The notes beneath the pieces are model-generated. The model searched no databases, was not told the DNA's origin, and saw only the letters and a program-made list of their open reading frames with translations. The translations under genes and the position numbers were made by a program. From Polyangia bacterium (lineage in GTDB: Bacteria > Myxococcota_A > Polyangia > Polyangiales > JAUICN01): a stretch of DNA of 64,000 nt. The stretch spans positions 1-64,000 of the forward strand of contig JAUICN010000001.1 of NCBI GenBank assembly GCA_030427835.1. The letters are read 5' to 3'. This document shows, in pieces, positions 33,537-41,929 of this stretch (position 1 is the first letter of the stretch; each line of letters opens with the position of its first letter).

Positions 33537-35201
33537 CTACCGCAAGTACTTGATCAACCAGTCCAGAGTCTCGACCGAGACGGGGCTACGATCCTGTGTC
33601 TCCCATTCTACGCTCATTCTTTCCGCGGCGCGCAGTATTCCCGCCACGACAAATAACTCTTCAAACTCTCGCAACCCCCACCCTGAACGGGCAAGCGTTG
33701 GGAGGTAATCTGAGACCTCTCGTACGAAGGCGGGGTCAAACCGATCTTCCGTCACGCCGTCGTGCATGAATGTCTCGAGGCAACGCAGATAAATTTCAGC
33801 GGTAACCAGTGGCGCTACGTACTCAAAAAAGTTCACAACGTTCACCATCTGGGTTGTGACATTTCCGTTTCGAATGGTTTGAAGTTCGAGGGTGATCTCA
33901 CGGTCAAACTCCAGTGTGTATTCCGTACACCAGTGGGGAGTCAGTCCCGCCCTAAGGTGCGAGGCCAACGAACTGGCGAGCAACTCCTTCAACCGGTCTG
34001 CACGGGTTGCCGTCTGTACCCAGGCTTCGCTTTCATCCAACAGGGGATCGAACTCGAGATCCATTTCCAGCGCTCGAAACAACTTGCGGACAAGGCCCAT
34101 TTTTTGTTGAAGCTCCCTAAGCTCTTCGGGGCTACGCATGGCTCGCGGGGAATCCGCCATTTCCTGTTCGATGGCCTGGGCCTTTGCCTCCACATGGGCC
34201 AGTGCCCCACGCATGGCGGAGGTGAACTGCAACTCGTGGTCGTCGTAGCTGTTGTACCGTCCCAGGTGTTTCACGCCCTTGATGGATCTGGACGACACTT
34301 GGTTTTTCCGCACGCGATCTTCTTCCAATTGGACGACCCAAACGTCGTACGCACGGGCTGCAAGTGGGTTGATCTTCAATAGCTGGATTGTCGCATTGAT
34401 CAGTTTCACTAGGGGCCCGACCCCAGGAAGATACCGAGTGTACTCCATTGTCTCCAGAGCTTTTTCCGCGGCTTGCACAGGGGTTGGTGCCAGGCTCGTC
34501 TGCGGGAAAATGGGGTTCATGATGGCAAAAGCAGAGGGATGGCTGTTGTCTTGTACTTTCTCCGGAGGCAACAAGAAGCCCACTCCCTTCCCTATCGCGG
34601 GTGCCGGATACCCCAGTTCCACCAGTCGACGAATCAACCACACTTGCTGCGACGATGGACGCGGCGTATCCAACAGTTGCAACAATGCCTGGGCCTCCAC
34701 GTCCATCCACACATGGGGCAACACCGCCAGGCGCTTGTTGTTCGTGGGAGGTCCTGCAAGTACCAGGGGCCATGCCGGTGACCTCGTAAGCTCACCCTTC
34801 AGGTTGGCCACACTGTTGTGGGCCCAACGGGTGAGCCATTGGTATGGGTAATCCGATCGGTTGTCCTGCACGATTCCTGAGGGGCGCAAGAAACGTGATT
34901 TGCCAGCTTGAGCAATGTTCAGGGTTTGTTTAACGAGTCCGTTTTCATCGCTTTGTAGGCCGAGAACAGGCCTCGTCCCTCCCCACTTTTCCGGGAATTT
35001 GCAGCTCACACCGGCGGTGCGCTCTCCATTTATTTCGGTTGCTCGGCAGTCACTGACATCCATTTCGGCGGTGACCACCACGAGCTCCACCACCCGACGA
35101 AACGGATCCCCTTTTTCCCTGGCCCCTGGCACGGTTGGAGCACAGGCACCAAGCCAAAAAAGTTGGCAAAAAACCACCAACAACCCGACCGCGGGCCGCA
35201 T
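33537..35201 (-). CDS. Unknown lipoprotein, member 2 of a three-paralogue family
   Basis: Function not recognised. The ATG at 35201 gives 554 residues with a good lipoprotein signal (MRPAVGLLVVFCQLFWLGAC); an ATG 11 codons earlier (35234) is possible but adds residues before the basic n-region, and neither start has a clear Shine-Dalgarno. The mature N-terminus has two cysteines and a WGGT motif (VELVVVTAEMDVSDC, then SCKFPEKWGGT) shared with the protein at 35699 (LEMVLITADVNANHC, then ECDLAPMWGGT). A central YDVWVVQ and YNSYDDHEL pair is also shared. The C-terminal half is helical and lacks membrane segments. Likely anchored in a membrane and facing the periplasm or surface. Confidence 0.74.
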   Translation of the reverse strand: MRPAVGLLVVFCQLFWLGACAPTVPGAREKGDPFRRVVELVVVTAEMDVSDCRATEINGERTAGVSCKFPEKWGGTRPVLGLQSDENGLVKQTLNIAQAGKSRFLRPSGIVQDNRSDYPYQWLTRWAHNSVANLKGELTRSPAWPLVLAGPPTNNKRLAVLPHVWMDVEAQALLQLLDTPRPSSQQVWLIRRLVELGYPAPAIGKGVGFLLPPEKVQDNSHPSAFAIMNPIFPQTSLAPTPVQAAEKALETMEYTRYLPGVGPLVKLINATIQLLKINPLAARAYDVWVVQLEEDRVRKNQVSSRSIKGVKHLGRYNSYDDHELQFTSAMRGALAHVEAKAQAIEQEMADSPRAMRSPEELRELQQKMGLVRKLFRALEMDLEFDPLLDESEAWVQTATRADRLKELLASSLASHLRAGLTPHWCTEYTLEFDREITLELQTIRNGNVTTQMVNVVNFFEYVAPLVTAEIYLRCLETFMHDGVTEDRFDPAFVREVSDYLPTLARSGWGLREFEELFVVAGILRAAERMSVEWETQDRSPVSVETLDWLIKYLR

Positions 35202-35321
35202 CTGCAACGACTGGATACTTGGGAAAGACAACATGATGAACTACTTCTGCAAGTTCCAGGCCAGGACGGAAGCACCTGGGGTGACATTGACCCGGAACCT
35301 ACCTTGGGGGATGACGGAGGG

Positions 35322-35579
35322 ATGGATGTCACGGAAGCATTTGAACAGGCCAAGCTAACGATCAAGACGCTGAAGCAGCCGCCCAGCAACGATGTGTTGT
35401 TGAAGCTGTACGCGCTCTACAAGCAGGGGTCACTTGGGGATGCTGCGGGCAAGCGGCCGGGGATGTTGGATGTGGTGGGCCGGGCCAAGTACGACGCCTG
35501 GGCCGGGCTGCAGGGGAAAAGCCAGGACGAAGCCAAACAGGCCTACGTGGACCTGGTGGCGCAACTGGTCGGACGATGA
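35322..35579 (+). CDS. Acyl-CoA-binding protein (ACBP family)
   Basis: Small soluble protein of 85 residues that binds long-chain acyl-CoA esters and buffers or shuttles them. The sequence matches the ACBP four-helix family throughout: FEQAKLTIKTLKQPPSNDVLLKLYALYKQGSLGD, then KRPGMLDVVGRAKYDAWAGL and the final AYVDLVAQLVGR. The ligand-binding positions Tyr30/Tyr33/Lys34, Lys56 and Tyr75 are kept. The length equals that of eukaryotic ACBP. GGAGGG abuts the ATG, which is too close for a good Shine-Dalgarno, so the start rests on the domain. It lies alone on the plus strand between two minus-strand unknown lipoprotein genes. Its last three codons and stop form the first copy of a 16-bp tandem repeat. 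Confidence 0.88.
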   Translation: MDVTEAFEQAKLTIKTLKQPPSNDVLLKLYALYKQGSLGDAAGKRPGMLDVVGRAKYDAWAGLQGKSQDEAKQAYVDLVAQLVGR

Positions 35580-35662
35580 GCGGGTCGGACGATGAGCGGG
35601 TCGGACGATGAGCGGGTCGGACGATGAGCGGGTCGGACGATGAGCGGGTCGGACGATGAGCT
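35567..35662. repeat. 16-bp tandem repeat, six copies, from the ACBP stop codon on
   Basis: The unit GGTCGGACGATGAGCG is repeated six times without gaps (starts 35567, 35583, 35599, 35615, 35631, 35647), with one change in the last copy, then a decayed seventh start. The first copy contains the last ACBP codons and its TGA. Since 16 is not a multiple of three, the repeat is harmless only because it follows the stop. A likely variable-number locus. Confidence 0.95.
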
Positions 35663-35698
35663 AGTCGACCGGTGACGGAGCGCTGGTGATGGCTCCAT

Positions 35699-37390
35699 TC
35701 AGTCGAGGTTGTTGATCCAGCGCGTGATCCGGTTGAGCAGGCTGCGCCCCGCGGTGCGCCATTTTTCTTCGGTAATAGTGGAAACGTACTCGTCGACCGC
35801 ACGGGCCACAACGGCAACGACTTTGACCACCGCGGATTCCGGGGCGACGCGTGCGTAGGACTGGGCCAACCTTCCGAGAGTCACCTCGACCATTTCTCGA
35901 CTTGGCTCCAATGTTTGGTTGGCGAAGGTGTTCCAGGAGTCCCTGGGGATGTGCCTTTGGTCGCAGGCACTCTGGAAGGCCTGGGGCAACCATTGGGCAC
36001 TGTCTTGCAGCATGTCGTGGATGCGCATGTACGGGTCCGGACCCATCCGGGCGAGCACCGCTAAACGATCGAGCACCTCTTGACGCAGGCCCATGCTCGG
36101 CCGCACATCGGATCCTGCTCGCAGCTGTTCCAGGGCCACGAGCAACCTCTCGATGGATTCTTGCAGTTCAGCAGCAAACTGAACGCAACGGTTGGCGGAC
36201 TGCAACAATCGGGATGCGACCATCATCTTTTTTGAAGCGGCCAGGCCTGCTAACCAATCGGGATGATCCGGCGTCATTTTGAAATCGTTCTCAGCGTCCT
36301 TGAGTGGCTTCAACGGGTCGAAGTTCAGCAAATGATCTGTCCAAAGGATCTCAAGGTTCCTGCGAAGACCCGCGACGACGGATTCCACCTGGGTGTGGAC
36401 GTGGCGTAGGGCGAGCTCGTGATCTTCATAGGTGGCCAAATGCCGCGTGGAAACGGACACCTTGCGGGTGGAATCGTCGTTCACGTCAAACGTGACCTTC
36501 CACACGTCAAAGGCCTGGGCCTTCATGGGATTGAGGCTGTAAAGCATCATCGGGACGAGGGCGTATCTGGAAAGGACGGCAAGGGTACTGCCGCCTGCGT
36601 TTTGCACCGCTTGGGCTTGAGTCGCCGCCGTACTGGACTGGGGTAGATGGTGCACCGCCGCCTGGGTCGCTAGCTCCTGGGCGACCGCGAACCCGCCAAG
36701 GATGAACCCCTCGTCGAGGGGTAGGTCCATCCGAGATTGCAGGGCCTTTTCAAGTTGTTCTTTTTCCGCCGCGACCTGCCGCTCTTCCAACAACTGGACG
36801 ATGCCAGCGGTTTTCAGGTTCACGCCCATGTGAGGGATTCGCACGGTAAAGGCCTTGTTGTCGAACGGGTCGCTGGAAGAGGGCTTGGTGCTCTTCCAAT
36901 CGGTGCCGTGCACTTGGCCCACAGCGAGCGGGAACGTGGCGGCGGGAAACTCGCCAGTTGCGGTCTTGTGGGCGAATGCCCAGGCGTGGTGCACCAACCA
37001 GTTGTGGGGATGGAATGCCGATTCTTTTTGAAAGGAAAGCTCAGGGGGTGTGGTGAATGCGGCCCGTTCTCTCCCCCCGTAGAGCAGCGGGGTTTGATTG
37101 ACGATCTGGTGGTGTTGGGGATCGACAACAAGGTTTTTGATGGTTTGGGTGCCGCCCCACATGGGCGCCAGATCGCATTCGACCGCGACGGATCCCTTGC
37201 GGTAGGGCTTGCAGTGATTGGCGTTTACGTCCGCCGTGATGAGCACCATCTCTAGGCGACGTTGATCCCTGTCAGCGCTCAAGGTCTTTGCCGAGCCGGA
37301 AACGGGGGTGGCGCTGGGAGCGAGCGCGCAGGAGGCCATGGCTGCCGTCATCAACAGGCACGTGACAGAGGATTCGAGGGATGGATCCAT
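35699..37390 (-). CDS. Unknown exported protein, member 3 of a three-paralogue family
   Basis: Function not recognised. The 563-residue product starts with a hydrophobic segment ending in AMASC, a possible lipobox, but the n-region (MDPSLESS) is acidic, which is unusual; the start codon at 37390 has no clear Shine-Dalgarno. Like the protein at 33537 it has LEMVLITADVNANHC then ECDLAPMWGGT near residues 45-80, and a central AQAFDVWKVTF plus LATYEDHEL matching ARAYDVWVVQL and YNSYDDHEL. The rest is mostly helical with leucine-rich, charged segments. It is the first gene of the minus-strand lipoprotein group and is divergent from the moxR-bat operon. Confidence 0.74.
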   Translation of the reverse strand: MDPSLESSVTCLLMTAAMASCALAPSATPVSGSAKTLSADRDQRRLEMVLITADVNANHCKPYRKGSVAVECDLAPMWGGTQTIKNLVVDPQHHQIVNQTPLLYGGRERAAFTTPPELSFQKESAFHPHNWLVHHAWAFAHKTATGEFPAATFPLAVGQVHGTDWKSTKPSSSDPFDNKAFTVRIPHMGVNLKTAGIVQLLEERQVAAEKEQLEKALQSRMDLPLDEGFILGGFAVAQELATQAAVHHLPQSSTAATQAQAVQNAGGSTLAVLSRYALVPMMLYSLNPMKAQAFDVWKVTFDVNDDSTRKVSVSTRHLATYEDHELALRHVHTQVESVVAGLRRNLEILWTDHLLNFDPLKPLKDAENDFKMTPDHPDWLAGLAASKKMMVASRLLQSANRCVQFAAELQESIERLLVALEQLRAGSDVRPSMGLRQEVLDRLAVLARMGPDPYMRIHDMLQDSAQWLPQAFQSACDQRHIPRDSWNTFANQTLEPSREMVEVTLGRLAQSYARVAPESAVVKVVAVVARAVDEYVSTITEEKWRTAGRSLLNRITRWINNLD

Positions 37391-37747
37391 GACCCGGGGG
37401 TAAACAAATCCCGTGCCACCCGTAAACGTCGGCCGAATAGAGGCTCATCACCCGGTTTTAGTGACTTGGGGGGACGATTGTCACCATTGGTTTGTCGCAG
37501 GTGCCGAGCCGTGTCGGACGGGGCCCGCTTTGGGCCCTCGCTAATTTCACATACTATCTGTTCGGCAGAATTTGTTTTTAGACTCAAAATTATCTGTTCG
37601 GCAGAATTTAATTTTCTGCAGGTCTTTTCTGGAATAGGTGTGGAAGTTGATCTGTTGTTGGGAGCGTTTGAGAGGTGATGCTAAGTCAGGGCCTCTCGCC
37701 GGTGTAAAACGGTCGAGTGGAGCCCTGTTACGTGGAGGTCGTGTTGG
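37391..37747. other. Intergenic region between lipoprotein 3 and moxR
   Basis: This 357-bp divergent region has no gene that I can support. It contains a GGGCCC-GCTTT-GGGCCC hairpin at 37521-37537 without a T-run, and the 19-bp direct repeat at 37555-37609 inside the most AT-rich part. Promoters for the moxR-bat operon and for the divergent lipoprotein gene are expected here. Confidence 0.6.
37555..37609. repeat. 19-bp direct repeat upstream of the moxR-bat operon
   Basis: TATCTGTTCGGCAGAATTT occurs exactly at 37555-37573 and 37591-37609, 36 bp apart. Each copy contains the small dyad TCTG-N5-CAGA. Two identical dyad-bearing copies in the promoter region of an operon suggest operator sites for an unknown regulator; this is inference. 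Only two copies exist, so it is not a CRISPR array. Confidence 0.7.
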
Positions 37748-38772
<1,025 letters not shown>

Positions 38773-38776
<4 letters not shown>

Positions 38777-39660
38777 TTTCGAAAGAGCTCATCAAGAAGC
38801 TCAAGCGCATTGAGATCCACATGGCGCGGTTGGCCAACGACCAGTTGGCAGGCAGCTACCATTCGGTGTTCAAGGGCCGGGGCATGGCGTTCAGCGAGGT
38901 ACGGCAGTACCAGCCGGGCGACGACGTGCGCTTCATCGACTGGAACGTCAGCGCCCGCATGGGAGAAACCTATGTGAAGGTGTTCACCGAGGAACGGGAA
39001 GTCACCGTCATGCTCATGGTGGACCTTTCCGGCAGCCAGCGGTTTGGTACGGGCGCCCAGTCCAAGTTGGATCTTGCGGCGGAGGTGTCGGCCTTGCTGG
39101 CGTTTAGCGCCATCAAGAACAACGACCGGGTGGGGCTCATTCTATTCACGGACCGGGTGGAACGCTTTGTGCCGCCGCGCAAGGGGCGGGCCCACGTGAT
39201 GCGCGTGGTGTCTGAAATCCTCCGTGCGGAACCCGAACACAGGGGCACACGGGTGCAATCGGCGCTGGAGCACCTGGGGCGTGTCACCAAACGGAGCAGC
39301 ATTGCCTTTTTGGTGAGCGATTTTCAGGATCAGGGGTTCGAGCGCAGCATGCGGGTGACCGCCAAGCGCCATGACCTTATTCCTGTGCAGTTGGTGGACG
39401 AAAGGGAGGAAGCCTTGCCTTCGGCAGGTCTTGCCACGTTGGAAGATCCTGAGACGGGCCGTGTGCACGAGGTGGACCTGGGCTCAAGGGAGGTGCGGCG
39501 CTGGTTTCAACAGGCGGCGGTGACAGAGCGCCTGCGACGGGAACAATTGTTCAAGCACCTGCAGGTGGACCATGTGACCCTGCGCACGGGCGAGGACTAC
39601 GTGCGGCCCTTTAGCCAACTCTTTCAGATGCGAAGCAAACGCCTGCGAGGGTTCCGATGA
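38773..39660 (+). CDS. DUF58 domain protein of the bat operon
   Basis: Cytoplasmic protein of 295 residues with the DUF58 signature GRGMAFSEVRQYQPGDDVRFIDWNVSAR and a degenerate vWA-like fold (VTVMLMVDLSGSQRFG with a DLSGS metal-site-like motif, IAFLVSDFQDQGFE). DUF58 proteins accompany MoxR and bat genes and probably act as the partner bound by the ATPase. The start overlaps the moxR stop as ATGA and the stop overlaps the next gene as ATGA. No membrane helix is present, unlike many longer DUF58 proteins. Confidence 0.93.
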
Positions 39661-40784
39661 GGGCGGGCCCCAGGACTTTGTGCGCCGCATTGCTGTGCCT
39701 TGGCTGGACTGCTCCTTCCATGGCACAGGACCCGGGCTCCACGCCCGACTCCAAGTCGGAAACTTCACCGTTGGCAACTTCACCGTTGGCAACTTCAAAG
39801 TTGGAAAGCGCACCGTTGGAAAGCTCACCTGGCATTTCATTGGTGGCGGAACCTTCCCGTGTGGAACTGGGCGGCCCTGTGCAGGTGACCCTGGAGGTGA
39901 CTGCGGGTCGAGAGGATCAGGTCACGGTTCCCTCCCAGTCCCTGGGCACCTTTGACGTGCTGAACCGAAACGCTCCGGTGGTGTCCACCGTGAATGGCAA
40001 GACCGTTCACCGGTTTCAGCTCAGCCTGTTGGCGTTGGTGCCAGGCGAGCAATCCGTGGGACCCCTGGAGGTGCGGATACTTTCCCGGGACGGGGTGGTG
40101 ACCGAGAAGCAATCTCCACGGATCGCAGTGGAGGTCACTTCGCCCATTGCCAATGAGCCTACCCCGGAACTGAAACCACCCACCCCACCTGTGGTGGTCA
40201 TGCAGGACGACTACCGGCTTCTCTGGGTTGCCCTGGGCGTGCTTGGGTTGTTGTTGGCCGTGTTGTTTGGGCTGTGGCTTTCACGGTGGCTGAAACGCAG
40301 GCCCGCGGAAGTGCCCCCACCACCACCCCCGATTCCCCCTTGGGAGGAAGCCGCGGCGGCACTGCAAACGCTTCGCCAGGAGATGGGGCGCCCCTCCTCT
40401 GAAGATGCGGATGGACCCACCGTTGAAGTTCCTGACGGTTGGTTCGATCGGTTGAGCGATGTGTTTCGGCGCTACCTGGGGAGGCGCCTAGGCTTTGACG
40501 GCTTGGAATCCACCACCGATGAGGTCCTGGCCCGGGTGCAAAAGTCCACCGGGATCCCCGGTGTGGAGTTTCACGAATTGGTACACGGCGCCTCGGGCGT
40601 GCTTGGGGACTGCGACCTGATCAAGTTTGCCAAGGCCACACCAAGCCAGAGTCTGGCGCTCGAGCTGTGGACCCGTGCGGAATCCCTGGTGCGCCTGACA
40701 ACGCCTGCACGGGTTGCGGGCCAGCCCCCCCAACAAACCCTGCCCTCCACAGAAAATACCAACCAAAACGGGGAGACATCGTGA
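39657..40784 (+). CDS. BatG/DUF4381-like membrane protein
   Basis: A 375-residue protein with a signal peptide (cleavage near SMAQD), a Ser/Leu/Thr repeat linker (residues 35-58), a periplasmic beta domain (about 60-165; VELGGPVQVTLEVTAG) like the first module of BatD, one membrane helix (about 186-206), a run of prolines (PPPPPPIPP), and a cytoplasmic helical domain with WFDRLSDVFRRYLGRRLGFDGLESTTDEVLA. This layout and its place between DUF58 and batA match the small BatD-like/DUF4381 protein of bat operons. The exact family name is uncertain. Overlaps both neighbours by 4 nt. Confidence 0.75.
   Translation: MRAGPRTLCAALLCLGWTAPSMAQDPGSTPDSKSETSPLATSPLATSKLESAPLESSPGISLVAEPSRVELGGPVQVTLEVTAGREDQVTVPSQSLGTFDVLNRNAPVVSTVNGKTVHRFQLSLLALVPGEQSVGPLEVRILSRDGVVTEKQSPRIAVEVTSPIANEPTPELKPPTPPVVVMQDDYRLLWVALGVLGLLLAVLFGLWLSRWLKRRPAEVPPPPPPIPPWEEAAAALQTLRQEMGRPSSEDADGPTVEVPDGWFDRLSDVFRRYLGRRLGFDGLESTTDEVLARVQKSTGIPGVEFHELVHGASGVLGDCDLIKFAKATPSQSLALELWTRAESLVRLTTPARVAGQPPQQTLPSTENTNQNGETS
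39761..39829 (+). repeat. 15-bp in-frame tandem repeat in the batG-like gene
   Basis: Four to five copies of AACTTCACCGTTGGC and close variants (starts 39761, 39776, 39791, 39806, then a partial copy) encode a pentapeptide series TSPLA, TSPLA, TSKLE, SAPLE just after the signal peptide. The first two copies are identical, which suggests recent duplication. Confidence 0.9.
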
Positions 40785-41929
40785 GGCGCCGACTCGGCTT
40801 TGCGAGCATGTACTTGGGGGTTCTCACGGGGGCCCTGTGTGCATGCCTTGTGATGTTGAAGGGCACCCTGGGAGTTTGGCCACGGGCGGACAACTTTCGG
40901 TTCGAACAACCATGGATGGCCCTGTTATTTCTGGGGCCGCTCGTGTTGTTGTTCCGCAGCTTTCGCCCGGGGGGAGCGCGTTGGGAGCAGCGCCTTTCAA
41001 CCGCCGACAGGTCAACCACCGATAGGCCTCGGGTGCCCTTTCCCAAAGCGGCGCTTGTGGCCGCTGCACCGCGCACCTGGCGTAACCGGATCTCTCGGGT
41101 TCCAGGAGCCTTGCGTTTTTCGGCCTTGGCCCTTGGGGTTCTGGCGCTCATGGGGCCCCAGAGCGTGCACGTGGCAGGGCGCACCCAGACCCAGGGCATC
41201 GACATTGTGGTGGTGATGGACGTGTCACTCTCCATGCAGGCGGCGGACATTCGCCCCAACCGGTTTGTGGCCACCCAGGTGGTGGTGCAGGACTTTGTGG
41301 CCCGCCGTCCCAACGACCGTGTGGGCGTGGTGGTGTTCGGTAGGGACGCCTACACGCTTCTTCCACTGACCACCGACAAGCAAAGCATCGGCAACGCCAT
41401 TCGAGATTTGCGCCTTGGCCAGGTGGACGGCCGTGGAACCGCCATTGGCAATGCGGTGGCCACGGGGCTGAACCGGTTGCGTCAGAGCGATGCCAAAAGC
41501 CGCGTCCTGATTTTGCTGACCGACGGGGATTCCAACAGTGGAAACCTTTCGCCGCTGCAGGCCACGGAGTTCGCGGAAACCCTGGACGTTCAGGTGTACC
41601 CCGTGCTGATGGGACGCAGCGGGGACTCCCCCGTGCAAAAAGGAACCGACCTGTTTGGCAGGCCCATTTGGGACACGGGCAACTTTCCCATCAATCCAGA
41701 GTTGCTCCAGGAAATGGCGGACCGCACCGGTGGATCCTATTTCGAAGCGGTGGACCGCAAGGGCCTGGAGGATAGCTTTCACGGGATTCTCAACGCACTG
41801 GAGAAATCCGATATTGAAGACGGCGGCATGTTGTACGGGGAACTGTTTGCCACCTTTCTTTGGATCGGCCTGGTGTTGTTGTTGCTCGAGGTGCTGCTGC
41901 GCACGGGGCTTCTCCGGAGGTGGCCATGA
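40781..41929 (+). CDS. batA: BatA-like von Willebrand factor A membrane protein
   Basis: vWA-domain protein of the aerotolerance type. From a GTG at 40781, which overlaps the previous stop as GTGA and has GGGGAG 6 nt upstream, the product is 382 residues. N-terminal helices lie at about 7-28 and 45-60 and another near 110-128. The vWA domain has a complete MIDAS start (Asp147 in VVVMDVSLSMQAADI), the RPNDRVGVVVFG stretch and LLTDGDSNSGN; a C-terminal helix (about 357-374) anchors the protein. The metal site therefore should be functional. Partners are the MoxR ATPase and the following Bat proteins. Confidence 0.92.
   Translation: MRRRLGFASMYLGVLTGALCACLVMLKGTLGVWPRADNFRFEQPWMALLFLGPLVLLFRSFRPGGARWEQRLSTADRSTTDRPRVPFPKAALVAAAPRTWRNRISRVPGALRFSALALGVLALMGPQSVHVAGRTQTQGIDIVVVMDVSLSMQAADIRPNRFVATQVVVQDFVARRPNDRVGVVVFGRDAYTLLPLTTDKQSIGNAIRDLRLGQVDGRGTAIGNAVATGLNRLRQSDAKSRVLILLTDGDSNSGNLSPLQATEFAETLDVQVYPVLMGRSGDSPVQKGTDLFGRPIWDTGNFPINPELLQEMADRTGGSYFEAVDRKGLEDSFHGILNALEKSDIEDGGMLYGELFATFLWIGLVLLLLEVLLRTGLLRRWP

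Noticed and set aside
37521-37537. GGGCCC-GCTTT-GGGCCC hairpin as a terminator
   Set aside because: Stem of 6 bp without a following T-run on either strand, so not a convincing intrinsic terminator.
37555-37609. CRISPR-like direct repeats with a 36-bp period
   Set aside because: Only two copies, the repeat is 19 bp with a 17-bp spacer, and no cas gene is present. Kept as a possible operator.
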